Shown here in pieces: positions 1 to 7,263 of a stretch of 64,000 nucleotides of DNA. The position numbers were made by a program, and so were the translations under genes. The first letter of the stretch is position 1. Every line of letters starts with the position of its first letter. Source of the DNA: Streptomyces geranii (GTDB taxonomy: Bacteria > Actinomycetota > Actinomycetes > Streptomycetales > Streptomycetaceae). The DNA lies in assembly GCF_002954775.1 (NCBI RefSeq), contig NZ_PJME01000051.1:1-64000 (forward strand), read 5' to 3'. The notes beneath the pieces are model-generated. The model was not told where the DNA came from and ran no database searches. It saw only the letters and a list, made by a program, of their open reading frames with translations.

Positions 1-2609
1 GGTGCGGAGAGGTGAGGAGGAGTGGAGAGGTGGGGGGTCGGGGGTGGCGGGAAGCCGGGGGTGGGCGCACCCGGGGGCACCTGGCCGGGGCCCGCGAGGG
101 TCTGGGCCGGGGGCGGGACATGGCCCGCGAGGCCGGGGGTGGGCTGACCGCCGGGCGCCGGGATGCCGGGGACGGGCTGACCGCTCGGCGCGGGCATACC
201 GGGGACCGGGCGGGCGCCGGGCGGCGGGGGCGGCTGGGGGGTGTTCGGGGGTACGCCGGGGGTGCCCTGGGCGCCGGGTGCACCGTGGGACACCGGGAAG
301 CCGGGAGTGCCCGGGGCGCCGGGGGCGCTTTGTCCGGCGGAGGCACCGGGAGTGCCCGGGGTTCCGGGGACGGGTTGCCCGCCGGGGGTGCCCGGGGTTC
401 CAGGGGCACCGGGGAAGGCGGGAGCACCTGGGGCGGCTTGCCCGGCGGGGGCGCCGGGGAAGCCCGGGGCACCTTGGCCGCCGGGAGCGCCGGGAGCGCC
501 GGGAGCGCCGGGGAAGCCTGGGGCACCCGGAGCGCCAGGGAAACCGGGAGCACCTGGGGTCGAAGCGCCTTGAGCCCCGGGACCGCCCGGGCTACCGGGA
601 GCGCCAGGGAAACTCGGGGCACCCTGGGCACCGTGCCCACCGGAGGCGCCGGGCGTACCGGGGGCGCCGCCGGGGAAGCCAGCAGCACCCTGGCCCCCAA
701 GACCGCCTGGGGCACCGGGAGCGCCGGGGAAGCCCGGAGCCCCCGAGGCACCCTGCCCGCCGGGAGCACCCGGGAAGCCAGGTGCACCTTGGCCGCCGGG
801 AGCGCCCGGGGTACCGGGAGCACCGGGGAAGCCCGAAGCGCCCGGGGCGCCCTGCCCGCCGGAAGCACCCGGCGCACCCGGACCACCAGGGAACCCAGCA
901 GCACCCTGGCCCCCGGCACCGCCCGGGACACCCGGAGCACCGGGGAAGCCCGAAGCCCCCGAGGTACCCTGCCCGCCAGAGGCACCAGACGCACCGGAAG
1001 CCGACGATCCAGCAACCGCACCAGGCACGCCCGGAGCCCCCGGCGGTGGCGGAACCCCAGGCCCGCCCGGCGGACGGGGCACGTTCGCGCCGCCGACCTG
1101 GACCGGGTCGGCGAACATCGTCGCGGCCTGGTGAACGCCCTCGGGAGTCGCGCCCCCGGGCGAGTTGGGAGCACCGGGCCTGTTCGGAGCCCCAGGGGGA
1201 CCCGGAGGCTGAGGCGCACCGGGCCGGTTCGGGGCACCCGGAGCTGCCGGAACACCGGGCGCGTTCTGCGCCCCCGGAGCCCCCGGAACCCCCGGCGGAC
1301 CAGGCGGGCCCGGCGGGTTCGCCGCACCCGGAGCACCCGGAACCCCCGGCGCCCCTAGAACTCCTGGACCTCCCGGAGGCTGAGGCGGCCCAGCCCGGCC
1401 CGGGCCGGAGAGCATCGTCGCGGCGTGGTGAACGCCGTCAGCCGACGCACCCCCAGGCGGATTCGGAGCACCAGGAGCCCCCGGCGGACGCGAACCACCG
1501 GCCGCAGCACCACCGTCACCGGAACCGAGACCACCAGTCCCGCCAGAGCCGCCCGCCCCCTCAGCCCCACCTGCCTCAATCGCCGAAACGAACTGCGTAG
1601 GCACATACCCACCCGGAGACCCGGTCCCCGCCACCGGAGGTACAACCCCCGGACGCGCACCCGGAGTTGTTCCAGCCGCACCCGGCGTAACCGGTGCGCC
1701 CGGCGACGACACAACCCCCAGCCGCGCCCCCGGAGTACCCGGCGCACCCGGCGGAGGTGGAGTGCCCGTGCCCCGGGCGCCGCGCGGCGGTGGGGCCTTG
1801 CTGGTCGCCGCGTCCGCGATGTCGCCGGCGTTGGGCGCCAGCGGACGTCCCGGAGGCGGGTAGCCGTACGAGGGACCGCTCGCCGCCTGGGGATAGCCGT
1901 ACGCCGGAGCGCCACCCGGACCCGGGCCCGGAACCGGACCTGCCCCCGGGCCAGAAACCGCTCCCGCTCCCGCACCCGCAGCCGCTCCAGCACCCGGAGG
2001 GATCCGGTCGAAGTCGTCCCGCGACCGCGGAACCTCCTCCTCGCCCAGCGGCGGCGAGAACACCGTCGCCGGCAGCGGCACGGAGCGGTCCTCGCCCGCG
2101 TCCACGCTGGTCGTGTCGGTGCCGGTCCACGGCGTGGCCCCCGGCGGCACGGCATCCATCGGCGGTGCGTCTGCACCCGCAGGCGCACCGGAGGTGCCCG
2201 TACCCCCGCCGGAGGCGTCGCCCCGGCGGTCCGGGATGCCCAGCTTGTCCGCCGCCTCCTGCAGCCACTCCGGCGGAGTCAGCAGGAACGACGTCTGGTT
2301 CAGGTCGACCCTGGCCGGAGGCGCCGGTACCGCGTCCTCGACGGCGTCCGGGCGGCCGTACTCCTCCTCGTACCGGCGGATGACCTCACCCACCGGCAGC
2401 GCGGGCCACAGCGTGGCCTCGCCGCTGTCCCGGGCGAGGACCAGGCGCTGGGCGCCGCCGTCCGAGCGCGGGCCCTCGGCCCGGTCCTCGGCCCAGACCA
2501 CGAAGCCCAGCTCGAACTCCCGTACCCGCACCTCCCGGTGCTGGTACGACGGCACGTCACCGTTGACCCATTCCTCGGCGCGCTCCTGCGCCTGCGCGAA
2601 GGTCACCAT
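1..2609 (-). CDS. Imm35 (YrhB-like) domain protein with long collagen-like Gly-X-Y tail, 3' end outside window
   Basis: The frame opens at ATG 2609 and has no stop down to base 1, so the gene is partial at its C-terminus. Residues 1-90 resemble the Imm35/YrhB immunity family (REFELGFVVWAED, later PVGEVIRRYEEEYG). After about residue 130 comes a Pro/Ala/Gly region with GYPQ and GYPPPG motifs. It is followed by several hundred residues of near-perfect Gly-X-Y triplets (GAPGFPGAPG, GGQGAPG). Two copies of a non-collagen motif, EGVHQAATMF and DGVHHAATML, interrupt the tail at about positions 1110-1140 and 1410-1440. It starts 3 nt after the stop of the WHH/SMI1 gene, so the two are one operon. 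In related architectures such tails lead to a C-terminal toxin domain; that part is not visible, so the effector is unknown. Domain assignment is by eye. Confidence 0.75.
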   Translation of the reverse strand, partial: MVTFAQAQERAEEWVNGDVPSYQHREVRVREFELGFVVWAEDRAEGPRSDGGAQRLVLARDSGEATLWPALPVGEVIRRYEEEYGRPDAVEDAVPAPPARVDLNQTSFLLTPPEWLQEAADKLGIPDRRGDASGGGTGTSGAPAGADAPPMDAVPPGATPWTGTDTTSVDAGEDRSVPLPATVFSPPLGEEEVPRSRDDFDRIPPGAGAAAGAGAGAVSGPGAGPVPGPGPGGAPAYGYPQAASGPSYGYPPPGRPLAPNAGDIADAATSKAPPPRGARGTGTPPPPGAPGTPGARLGVVSSPGAPVTPGAAGTTPGARPGVVPPVAGTGSPGGYVPTQFVSAIEAGGAEGAGGSGGTGGLGSGDGGAAAGGSRPPGAPGAPNPPGGASADGVHHAATMLSGPGRAGPPQPPGGPGVLGAPGVPGAPGAANPPGPPGPPGVPGAPGAQNAPGVPAAPGAPNRPGAPQPPGPPGAPNRPGAPNSPGGATPEGVHQAATMFADPVQVGGANVPRPPGGPGVPPPPGAPGVPGAVAGSSASGASGASGGQGTSGASGFPGAPGVPGGAGGQGAAGFPGGPGAPGASGGQGAPGASGFPGAPGTPGAPGGQGAPGFPGAPGGQGASGAPGFPGAPGAPGGLGGQGAAGFPGGAPGTPGASGGHGAQGAPSFPGAPGSPGGPGAQGASTPGAPGFPGAPGAPGFPGAPGAPGAPGGQGAPGFPGAPAGQAAPGAPAFPGAPGTPGTPGGQPVPGTPGTPGASAGQSAPGAPGTPGFPVSHGAPGAQGTPGVPPNTPQPPPPPGARPVPGMPAPSGQPVPGIPAPGGQPTPGLAGHVPPPAQTLAGPGQVPPGAPTPGFPPPPTPHLSTPPHLSA

Positions 2610-2612
2610 CGG

Positions 2613-3629
2613 TCAGTTCACTCCCCCACCGAAGTCACCGGACGACCCCGAGTCCGCCGTGGGCACCGCGCGTGCGAAGCCGCCGTCCACCATCAGGTTC
2701 GCCACCGTCTCCAGCTCCGGCGGATTGCCCGCGAGCCGGGACAGGAACTGGTCGAAGTCGTCGCCACACGGCAGCAGCAGCCGTCGTACACGATCGTCCG
2801 GCGGCCAGGTCGGATCGACGTCACGCGCGTCGTCGTACGCGCAGAACCACACCGAACCGAGCCGCTCGCCCTTCACCTTCACCGCCAGCAGACCGCCCTG
2901 TACGAAGCCGACGCACAGGTAGTCCTTGGTGAGGTGGTCACGCAGGCACTTGTTGACGTACACGAGGTCGTTCACCGCGGCCTCGTCCCGCACCGTGAAG
3001 AACGGCTGGTCGATCAGGAGCCCCAGCTCCGCGTCGAGCGCGGCGCCCACCGGCGCGCAGCCGCCCGCCGCCTTCAGGAAGGAGCGGTAGGCGCCCGGCA
3101 GGCGGTAGCCGAGGTCCTCCTCGACGCCCTGGACCTGCTGCTCGGTCACCGCGACCGCAGACTTCGGCAGCGCGAAGTGCGCGGGCCGCGTCTCCTGCAA
3201 GGGGCGCGTGCCGCGCTTGTACTGGTCGACCGTCGAGGTCGCGATGCCGCCGTGGTGCCGCAGCAGCGCCTTCACCTCGACGGGGACCAACTCCAGGCGC
3301 CGGCCTCCCGGCGCGTGGTGCCAGGTCCAGCCGTGCGGGGTCGCCACCGACGGGACCGTGTCCCACAGCTCGTGGCCGGACGCCGCCAGCGCCGCGTTCG
3401 CCGACACGTAGTCCGTCAGCCGCAGTTCGTCGACGCCGAAGCCCTCGGGCGGCTCGGCGATCTCCGCCACCGCACGCGCGTAGAGCGAGAAGTCCGGATA
3501 GCCGTGTTCGTCGACCCGCACCCCTCTCGGATGCCGGGTGGCCCGTACCGGGTCCGGGAAGTGCACGACCTGCCCGGCGTAGGCCGCGTTCGGCGGCACG
3601 GCTCGCTGCCCGAGCCGACCTGTCGTCAT
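2613..3629 (-). CDS. WHH-type nuclease-like domain fused to SMI1/KNR4 (SUKH) immunity domain
   Basis: The protein has 338 residues. Residues 15-130 carry the hallmarks of an HNH/EndoVII WHH toxin domain: GYPDFSLYA near 43-51, W103-H104-H105, LVP at 114-116, and H125-H126-G127-G128. The family's usual histidine in the 'LVx...H' helix is lysine here (K120), so catalysis may be lost. Residues about 160-310 read as an SMI1/KNR4 domain (YRLPGAYRSFLKAAGG). Toxin-like and immunity-like halves in one chain are unusual. ATG 3629 is chosen because AGGGGG lies about 8 nt upstream; an in-frame start at 3692 has no such site. It is the first gene of a leftward operon with the collagen-like Imm35 gene and is divergent from a deaminase/SUKH-3 pair. 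Function as toxin, immunity or adaptor is inference. Confidence 0.8.
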   Translation of the reverse strand: MTTGRLGQRAVPPNAAYAGQVVHFPDPVRATRHPRGVRVDEHGYPDFSLYARAVAEIAEPPEGFGVDELRLTDYVSANAALAASGHELWDTVPSVATPHGWTWHHAPGGRRLELVPVEVKALLRHHGGIATSTVDQYKRGTRPLQETRPAHFALPKSAVAVTEQQVQGVEEDLGYRLPGAYRSFLKAAGGCAPVGAALDAELGLLIDQPFFTVRDEAAVNDLVYVNKCLRDHLTKDYLCVGFVQGGLLAVKVKGERLGSVWFCAYDDARDVDPTWPPDDRVRRLLLPCGDDFDQFLSRLAGNPPELETVANLMVDGGFARAVPTADSGSSGDFGGGVN

Positions 3630-3660
3630 GGCGGTTGCCCCCTGCGGCGTTCTGTAGGAC

Positions 3661-3796
3661 CAGCACATCAGTGCGGGCCGTACGTCTGTCACATCACATG
3701 CACATCACATGGACCACACGCGCACCTCGCGCGTACGTCACCTCACGCCCCGATCACGCCCCCGAACCCGTCCCGACCGTCAGCACATCAGTGCGG
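3661..3796. repeat. Direct repeats in divergent toxin/immunity promoter region
   Basis: The 410-nt gap 3630-4039 has no convincing gene. The 16-mer cagcacatcagtgcgg occurs at 3661-3676 and again at 3781-3796, exactly 120 bp apart. An 11-bp unit, cacatcacatg, is repeated in tandem at 3690-3711. Further right, 3855-3895 is rich in caccgg-type repeats. The gap must hold the promoters for both divergent operons; the repeats could be regulator sites or recombination remnants, and the sequence alone does not decide. Confidence 0.6.
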
Positions 3797-4039
3797 ACAG
3801 CCGCCCGGACGAGGCCGTGGATCGCGGTTGCCCGACAGCCTATGCGGTACGCCGACACCGGTCACCGGCACCGGCCACCGGCACAGGTCACCGCCCCGCC
3901 GCTTCCGTGACCTGCCGTCACCCCGCCGTGACGGTACGCCGAAGCCCTGGCGTGTCACACCGCCCCAGCTTCCGCACCAGCCACGCCATTTGGCACTCTG
4001 TGTCCGCCGGGGGGATGTACGGGGGAGGCACGGGAGGGG

Positions 4040-4633
4040 ATGACGATCATGAACGCGACGCAGACGGGGACACACACGGGGCGGCCCGCGGGACGACCGA
4101 CGCAGGGCTCGGCGGGCACACCCGCGCCCGAAACGCCCGGTACGGGCGGCAGACCCGGCGGCGACCCACGGGTCGGCTGGAGCGCCAGCGAGACGCCCCG
4201 CGTCCCGGCCCTCCGCCACCGCCGCGACGGCATACTCCCGACCGTCGCCGCCGCCCTCTCCGTACGCGGCGAAACCCTCACCGGCACGGCGGCACGCGGC
4301 GACCAGCCGCCCGCGCTGCACCCCCTCGTCCAGGACTTCCTGGACACCCTCACCAGCGTCCAGCGCGACCGCTCCACCGGCCGCTGCGCCGAGGCGCTCC
4401 TCATATCCCGGCAGATCTCCGTCGCCGACGAGGCCCGCAGCCGCCGCGCCGCCCGCAAGCCCATGACCAACGGCGAGGCCCGCAGGGCACTGAAACAAGC
4501 CAAACTCACCGCCCGCCGCATCCGCGAGGACGGCGACCCCCTCCACGGCAGCTTCGCCACGCCCTGCCGTTCCTGCACCGCCCTCAGCGCCCACTTCGGC
4601 GTCCGCATAGTCGACCCGTCGGCAACCGACTGA
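4040..4633 (+). CDS. YwqJ-related nucleic-acid/nucleotide deaminase-like protein
   Basis: The protein has 197 residues. The first 60 residues are low-complexity Gly/Pro/Thr; the rest is a compact cytidine-deaminase-like domain. Its zinc signature is Cys116-Ala-Glu118 (GRCAE) and Pro175-Cys176-x-x-Cys179 (PCRSC), the CAE...PCxxC pattern of the YwqJ deaminase clade of polymorphic toxins. A basic stretch, ARRALKQAKLTARRI, lies between the two motifs. The next gene, 89 nt downstream on the same strand, encodes a SUKH-3 immunity protein, which supports a toxin/immunity pair. GGAGG lies 11 nt before ATG 4040; ATG 4049 is equally possible. No signal peptide or transport domain is seen, so it may be a stand-alone or donated toxin module. 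Substrate is unknown. Confidence 0.75.
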   Translation: MTIMNATQTGTHTGRPAGRPTQGSAGTPAPETPGTGGRPGGDPRVGWSASETPRVPALRHRRDGILPTVAAALSVRGETLTGTAARGDQPPALHPLVQDFLDTLTSVQRDRSTGRCAEALLISRQISVADEARSRRAARKPMTNGEARRALKQAKLTARRIREDGDPLHGSFATPCRSCTALSAHFGVRIVDPSATD

Positions 4634-4722
4634 CGACGCCCGCTCCCACTCCCGCCCCCGCTCCCACTTCCCCTCCCCACCACGCACCACGGCGCCGCAC
4701 GCACCCCCGGCCGCGCCGGTCC

Positions 4723-5241
4723 ATGACCTCGACGATCGAAGGGCAGATGCACACCGACCGCACGTCAACCACCCGCTTCCCCGTGGCCGTGGACGCCGCC
4801 CTGCGCGCCGCCGGCTGGCAGCCAGGCCGCTGGGACATAAAGCAGGCCGAGTACTGGGCCGACACCCTGCGCGGCCACATCTCCCCCGCCGGCCACCGCC
4901 ACGCGGTCTTCCCCGCCGCCGTCGAGGCCTGGGCCGAGTTCGGCGGCCTGCACCTCACACCCCCCGGCCCCGGCCGCCAGGTCGCCCCCAGCGCCCTGCA
5001 CCTGGACCCCCTGCACGGCCTCCACATGGCCCGCACCCTCGCCGACCTGGGCCGCGCCCTGGACACCGAGGTCTGCCCCCTCGGCGAGGAACGAGAGACC
5101 CAGTCCCTCCTCGCCATCGACACGGAGGGCCGCGTCTACGCCCTCGACCACACCGGCGACTGGTACCTCGGCCCCGACATCGACCAGGCCCTGGCCACCC
5201 TGGTCACCGGCCTGGAACCGGTCCGCCTGACGACTCCCTAG
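4723..5241 (+). CDS. SUKH-3 family immunity protein
   Basis: The protein has 172 residues and resembles the SUKH-3 (SMI1/KNR4 superfamily) immunity family: FPVAVDAALRAAGWQPGR at the N-terminus, a central AVEAWAEFGGLHL strand-helix unit, and a C-terminal ALDHTGDWYLGPDIDQAL. Such proteins bind and neutralise cognate toxins, often deaminases or nucleases. It follows the YwqJ-like deaminase and is the probable cognate antidote (inference from position). ATG 4723 is the longest ATG start with acceptable context; ATG 4747 (MHTDRTS) is an alternative, with GAAGGG very close upstream. Confidence 0.82.
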   Translation: MTSTIEGQMHTDRTSTTRFPVAVDAALRAAGWQPGRWDIKQAEYWADTLRGHISPAGHRHAVFPAAVEAWAEFGGLHLTPPGPGRQVAPSALHLDPLHGLHMARTLADLGRALDTEVCPLGEERETQSLLAIDTEGRVYALDHTGDWYLGPDIDQALATLVTGLEPVRLTTP

Positions 5242-5259
5242 GCCGGGAAGAAGCCTGGG

Positions 5260-5410
5260 CCGAGGGGCAGTCGGTTGGGCCGAGGGGCCCGCAGTCCGAG
5301 GGACGCACGGCCCGAGGGCCAGCCGGGGCCCGAAGAGACACCCGGCCCGAAGAGACACGCGAACCGAACGGACACCTGGGCCGGAAGGCCACCCAAGCCG
5401 CAAGAAACAC
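5260..5410. repeat. Imperfect 17-bp tandem repeat (minisatellite)
   Basis: Between the convergent SUKH-3 and kinase genes a unit like CCGAAGAGACAC plus 5 nt recurs. Copies start at 5330, 5347, 5364, 5381 and 5398, exactly 17 bp apart. More diverged copies begin near 5260, 5280, 5296 and 5312. The period is not a multiple of three, so this is not a repeated peptide. It abuts the kinase stop codon at 5411. Confidence 0.8.
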
Positions 5411-6727
5411 CTACGTCGGAATGACCGCCGACACCCGGAACCCCCCGGCGTCCGTCGGCCCCGACACGAAGACGCCGCCCAGGGCGGCCACCCGCTCCTT
5501 CATCCCCAGCAGGCCGTTGCCGCCCGACGGCAGCCCGACCAGCGAGGCCGAGGACGGCTCGGGCGGCGGCTCGTTCTCCACCTGCATCGCGATCTCGCCG
5601 GGCCGGTGCGCGAGCCGGACATACGTCTTCGCGCCCGCCGCGTGCTTGTGGACGTTCGTCAGCCCCTCCTGCACCACCCGGTACGCGGTCTGCTCCACCT
5701 CCGCGCCGTACGACCGCGCCTCCCCCTCCACCGACAGATCCACGACCATCCCCGCAGCCGCCGACTGCCCGATCAGCTCCTCCAGTTCGGACAGACACGG
5801 CCCGTCCCCCACCCCGTCACCGCTCTCGGCGGCCCGCGAGGCGGCGACAGCGGCGGCCACCACCCCCACCGACGCCAACGGCACACCCTGCGCCCGCCGC
5901 CCCAGCCCGTCCCCGGACCGCAGCACACCGAGCATCTCCCGCAGCTCGGTCAACGCCTGTCGCCCCATGTCCCCCACAAGGGCGGCGTTCCGCACCGCCT
6001 TCTCAGGATCCTTCCGCGCGACGGCCTGCAGCGCGGCAGCGTGCACGACCATCAGGCTCACCCGGTGCGCGACCACGTCGTGCATCTCCCGCGCGATCCG
6101 CGTCCGCTCCTCGTTGCGCGCCCACTCCGCCCGCTCCTCGGCCCGCTCGGCCAGCAGCTGCAACTCCCGCTCCAGGCTGTCGGCCCGCTCCCGCAGGCTC
6201 TCCATCAGCCGCCGCCTGGCCCCCACGTACAGCCCGAGCAGCAGCGGCGGCGCGGTCACCCCGAGGGACGTCGTGATCGCGACCACGGGAACGAGCCAGT
6301 CCCCGATCTTCAGCCCCCCGTCCGCCACCCCCTGGTGCGACCGCACGAACGTCACGATGAGCGTCCCCACCATCGCCATCCCGGCCAGCGACCCGATGAT
6401 CCGCCGGGGCAGCTCGGAGGCGGCGAGCGTGTACAGCCCTACGATGCCCATCAGATAGCCCATCTGGGCCGGCGCGACGGCGATGGACACCAGCACGACA
6501 GCGATCGGCCACCGGCGCCGCAGCAACAGCACCGCCCCGGCGACAAGTCCGAACACGATTCCGGCCGCCACGGGAATCCCCGCGTCCCTGGCGAACGGGA
6601 TCCCCTCCGCCGCGCACTCCCCCGCGGACAGCAACGCGAGCCCCGCGTCCAGCACCGCACTGCGCCACCTGGCCCACCACCACGGCCCGGTCAGGGCCGC
6701 GGTGTGGTCTTCCCCCGTAGTGGTCAT
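5411..6727 (-). CDS. NarL-class two-component sensor histidine kinase
   Basis: The protein has 438 residues. Residues about 22-170 form several membrane segments. A short coiled coil follows (about 172-205), then a HisKA_3 dimerisation domain with the phosphoacceptor His216 in EMHDVVAHR. A C-terminal HATPase domain shows GNGLLGMKERVAALGG. No response regulator gene flanks it: the neighbours are SUKH-3, convergent, and tRNA-Gln. It is therefore an orphan kinase whose partner must be encoded elsewhere. ATG 6727 begins MTTTGEDHTA. Confidence 0.9.
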   Translation of the reverse strand: MTTTGEDHTAALTGPWWWARWRSAVLDAGLALLSAGECAAEGIPFARDAGIPVAAGIVFGLVAGAVLLLRRRWPIAVVLVSIAVAPAQMGYLMGIVGLYTLAASELPRRIIGSLAGMAMVGTLIVTFVRSHQGVADGGLKIGDWLVPVVAITTSLGVTAPPLLLGLYVGARRRLMESLRERADSLERELQLLAERAEERAEWARNEERTRIAREMHDVVAHRVSLMVVHAAALQAVARKDPEKAVRNAALVGDMGRQALTELREMLGVLRSGDGLGRRAQGVPLASVGVVAAAVAASRAAESGDGVGDGPCLSELEELIGQSAAAGMVVDLSVEGEARSYGAEVEQTAYRVVQEGLTNVHKHAAGAKTYVRLAHRPGEIAMQVENEPPPEPSSASLVGLPSGGNGLLGMKERVAALGGVFVSGPTDAGGFRVSAVIPT

Positions 6728-7062
6728 GCGTCCAGCCTACGGGCGCCACACCCCGCTTTTCCGGTGAGTTTCGACGACTGGCCTACACCACATGGGGCCG
6801 CGACACCACAATCGAACAGAAGCGAAACCCACCAGAATCCCTCGAACTGCTGAATCGTGCACCGTTCGACCCCGGAAGCGAGGATTCCGACCGGAGGGTT
6901 TGCCCGTGGAACACGCGTGCGGCAAGCGCGCGGACCACGAGGGGGCGCGGGAGCGGACCCAAGAGCGCCGGGCAACACCGTCGCATCGAGGGCCGGTGGT
7001 ACGGCATAGTGGTGGGTGCCAATTCGACGGCCTGACCAAATGTCCGGTTCAGTCGACTTCAT
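6728..7062. other. Intergenic region, no supported gene
   Basis: These 335 nt separate the kinase start from tRNA-Gln. Overlapping open frames exist on both strands but none has a domain, a good ribosome-binding site or streptomycete-like codon bias. It must contain the leftward promoter of the kinase gene and the rightward promoter of the tRNA. Confidence 0.5.
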
Positions 7063-7134
7063 TCCCCCGTGGTGTAATTGGCAGCACTGTGGCTTTTGGT
7101 GCCATCTGTCCGGGTTCAAGTCCTGGCGGGGGAG
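7063..7134 (+). tRNA. tRNA-Gln (anticodon TTG)
   Basis: The cloverleaf folds cleanly. The acceptor is TCCCCCG with CGGGGGA and discriminator G. The D-arm is GTGT/GCAC. The anticodon arm is GTGGC/GCCAT around loop TTTTGGT, giving anticodon TTG. The T-arm is CCGGG/CCTGG around TTCAAGT. The 3' CCA is not encoded. It reads CAA codons, which are rare in G+C-rich genomes. Confidence 0.95.
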
Positions 7135-7158
7135 CAATACCAGAGCGATACCGAATGT

Positions 7159-7184
7159 GGGCCCTGACAGCTCTGTCAGGGCCC
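7159..7184 (+). terminator. Rho-independent terminator after tRNA-Gln
   Basis: A perfect 12-bp inverted repeat, GGGCCCTGACAG and its complement, with a 2-nt loop starts 25 nt after the tRNA and is followed by TTACT. It separates the tRNA from glmU. Confidence 0.85.
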
Positions 7185-7263
7185 TTACTCATGTCCCCCA
7201 CGAAACGCCCCGGTATCCTGCGGATGTCCACCCCGCCCCCTCCGCAGCCGAAGGGCACACCCC

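Noticed and set aside
2..1600. Very long plus-strand open frames rich in Arg, Gly and Pro opposite the collagen-like gene
   Set aside because: They mirror the minus-strand Gly/Pro/Ala repeat. Codon usage is implausible and no start signal exists, whereas the minus-strand frame carries a recognisable domain and operon context.
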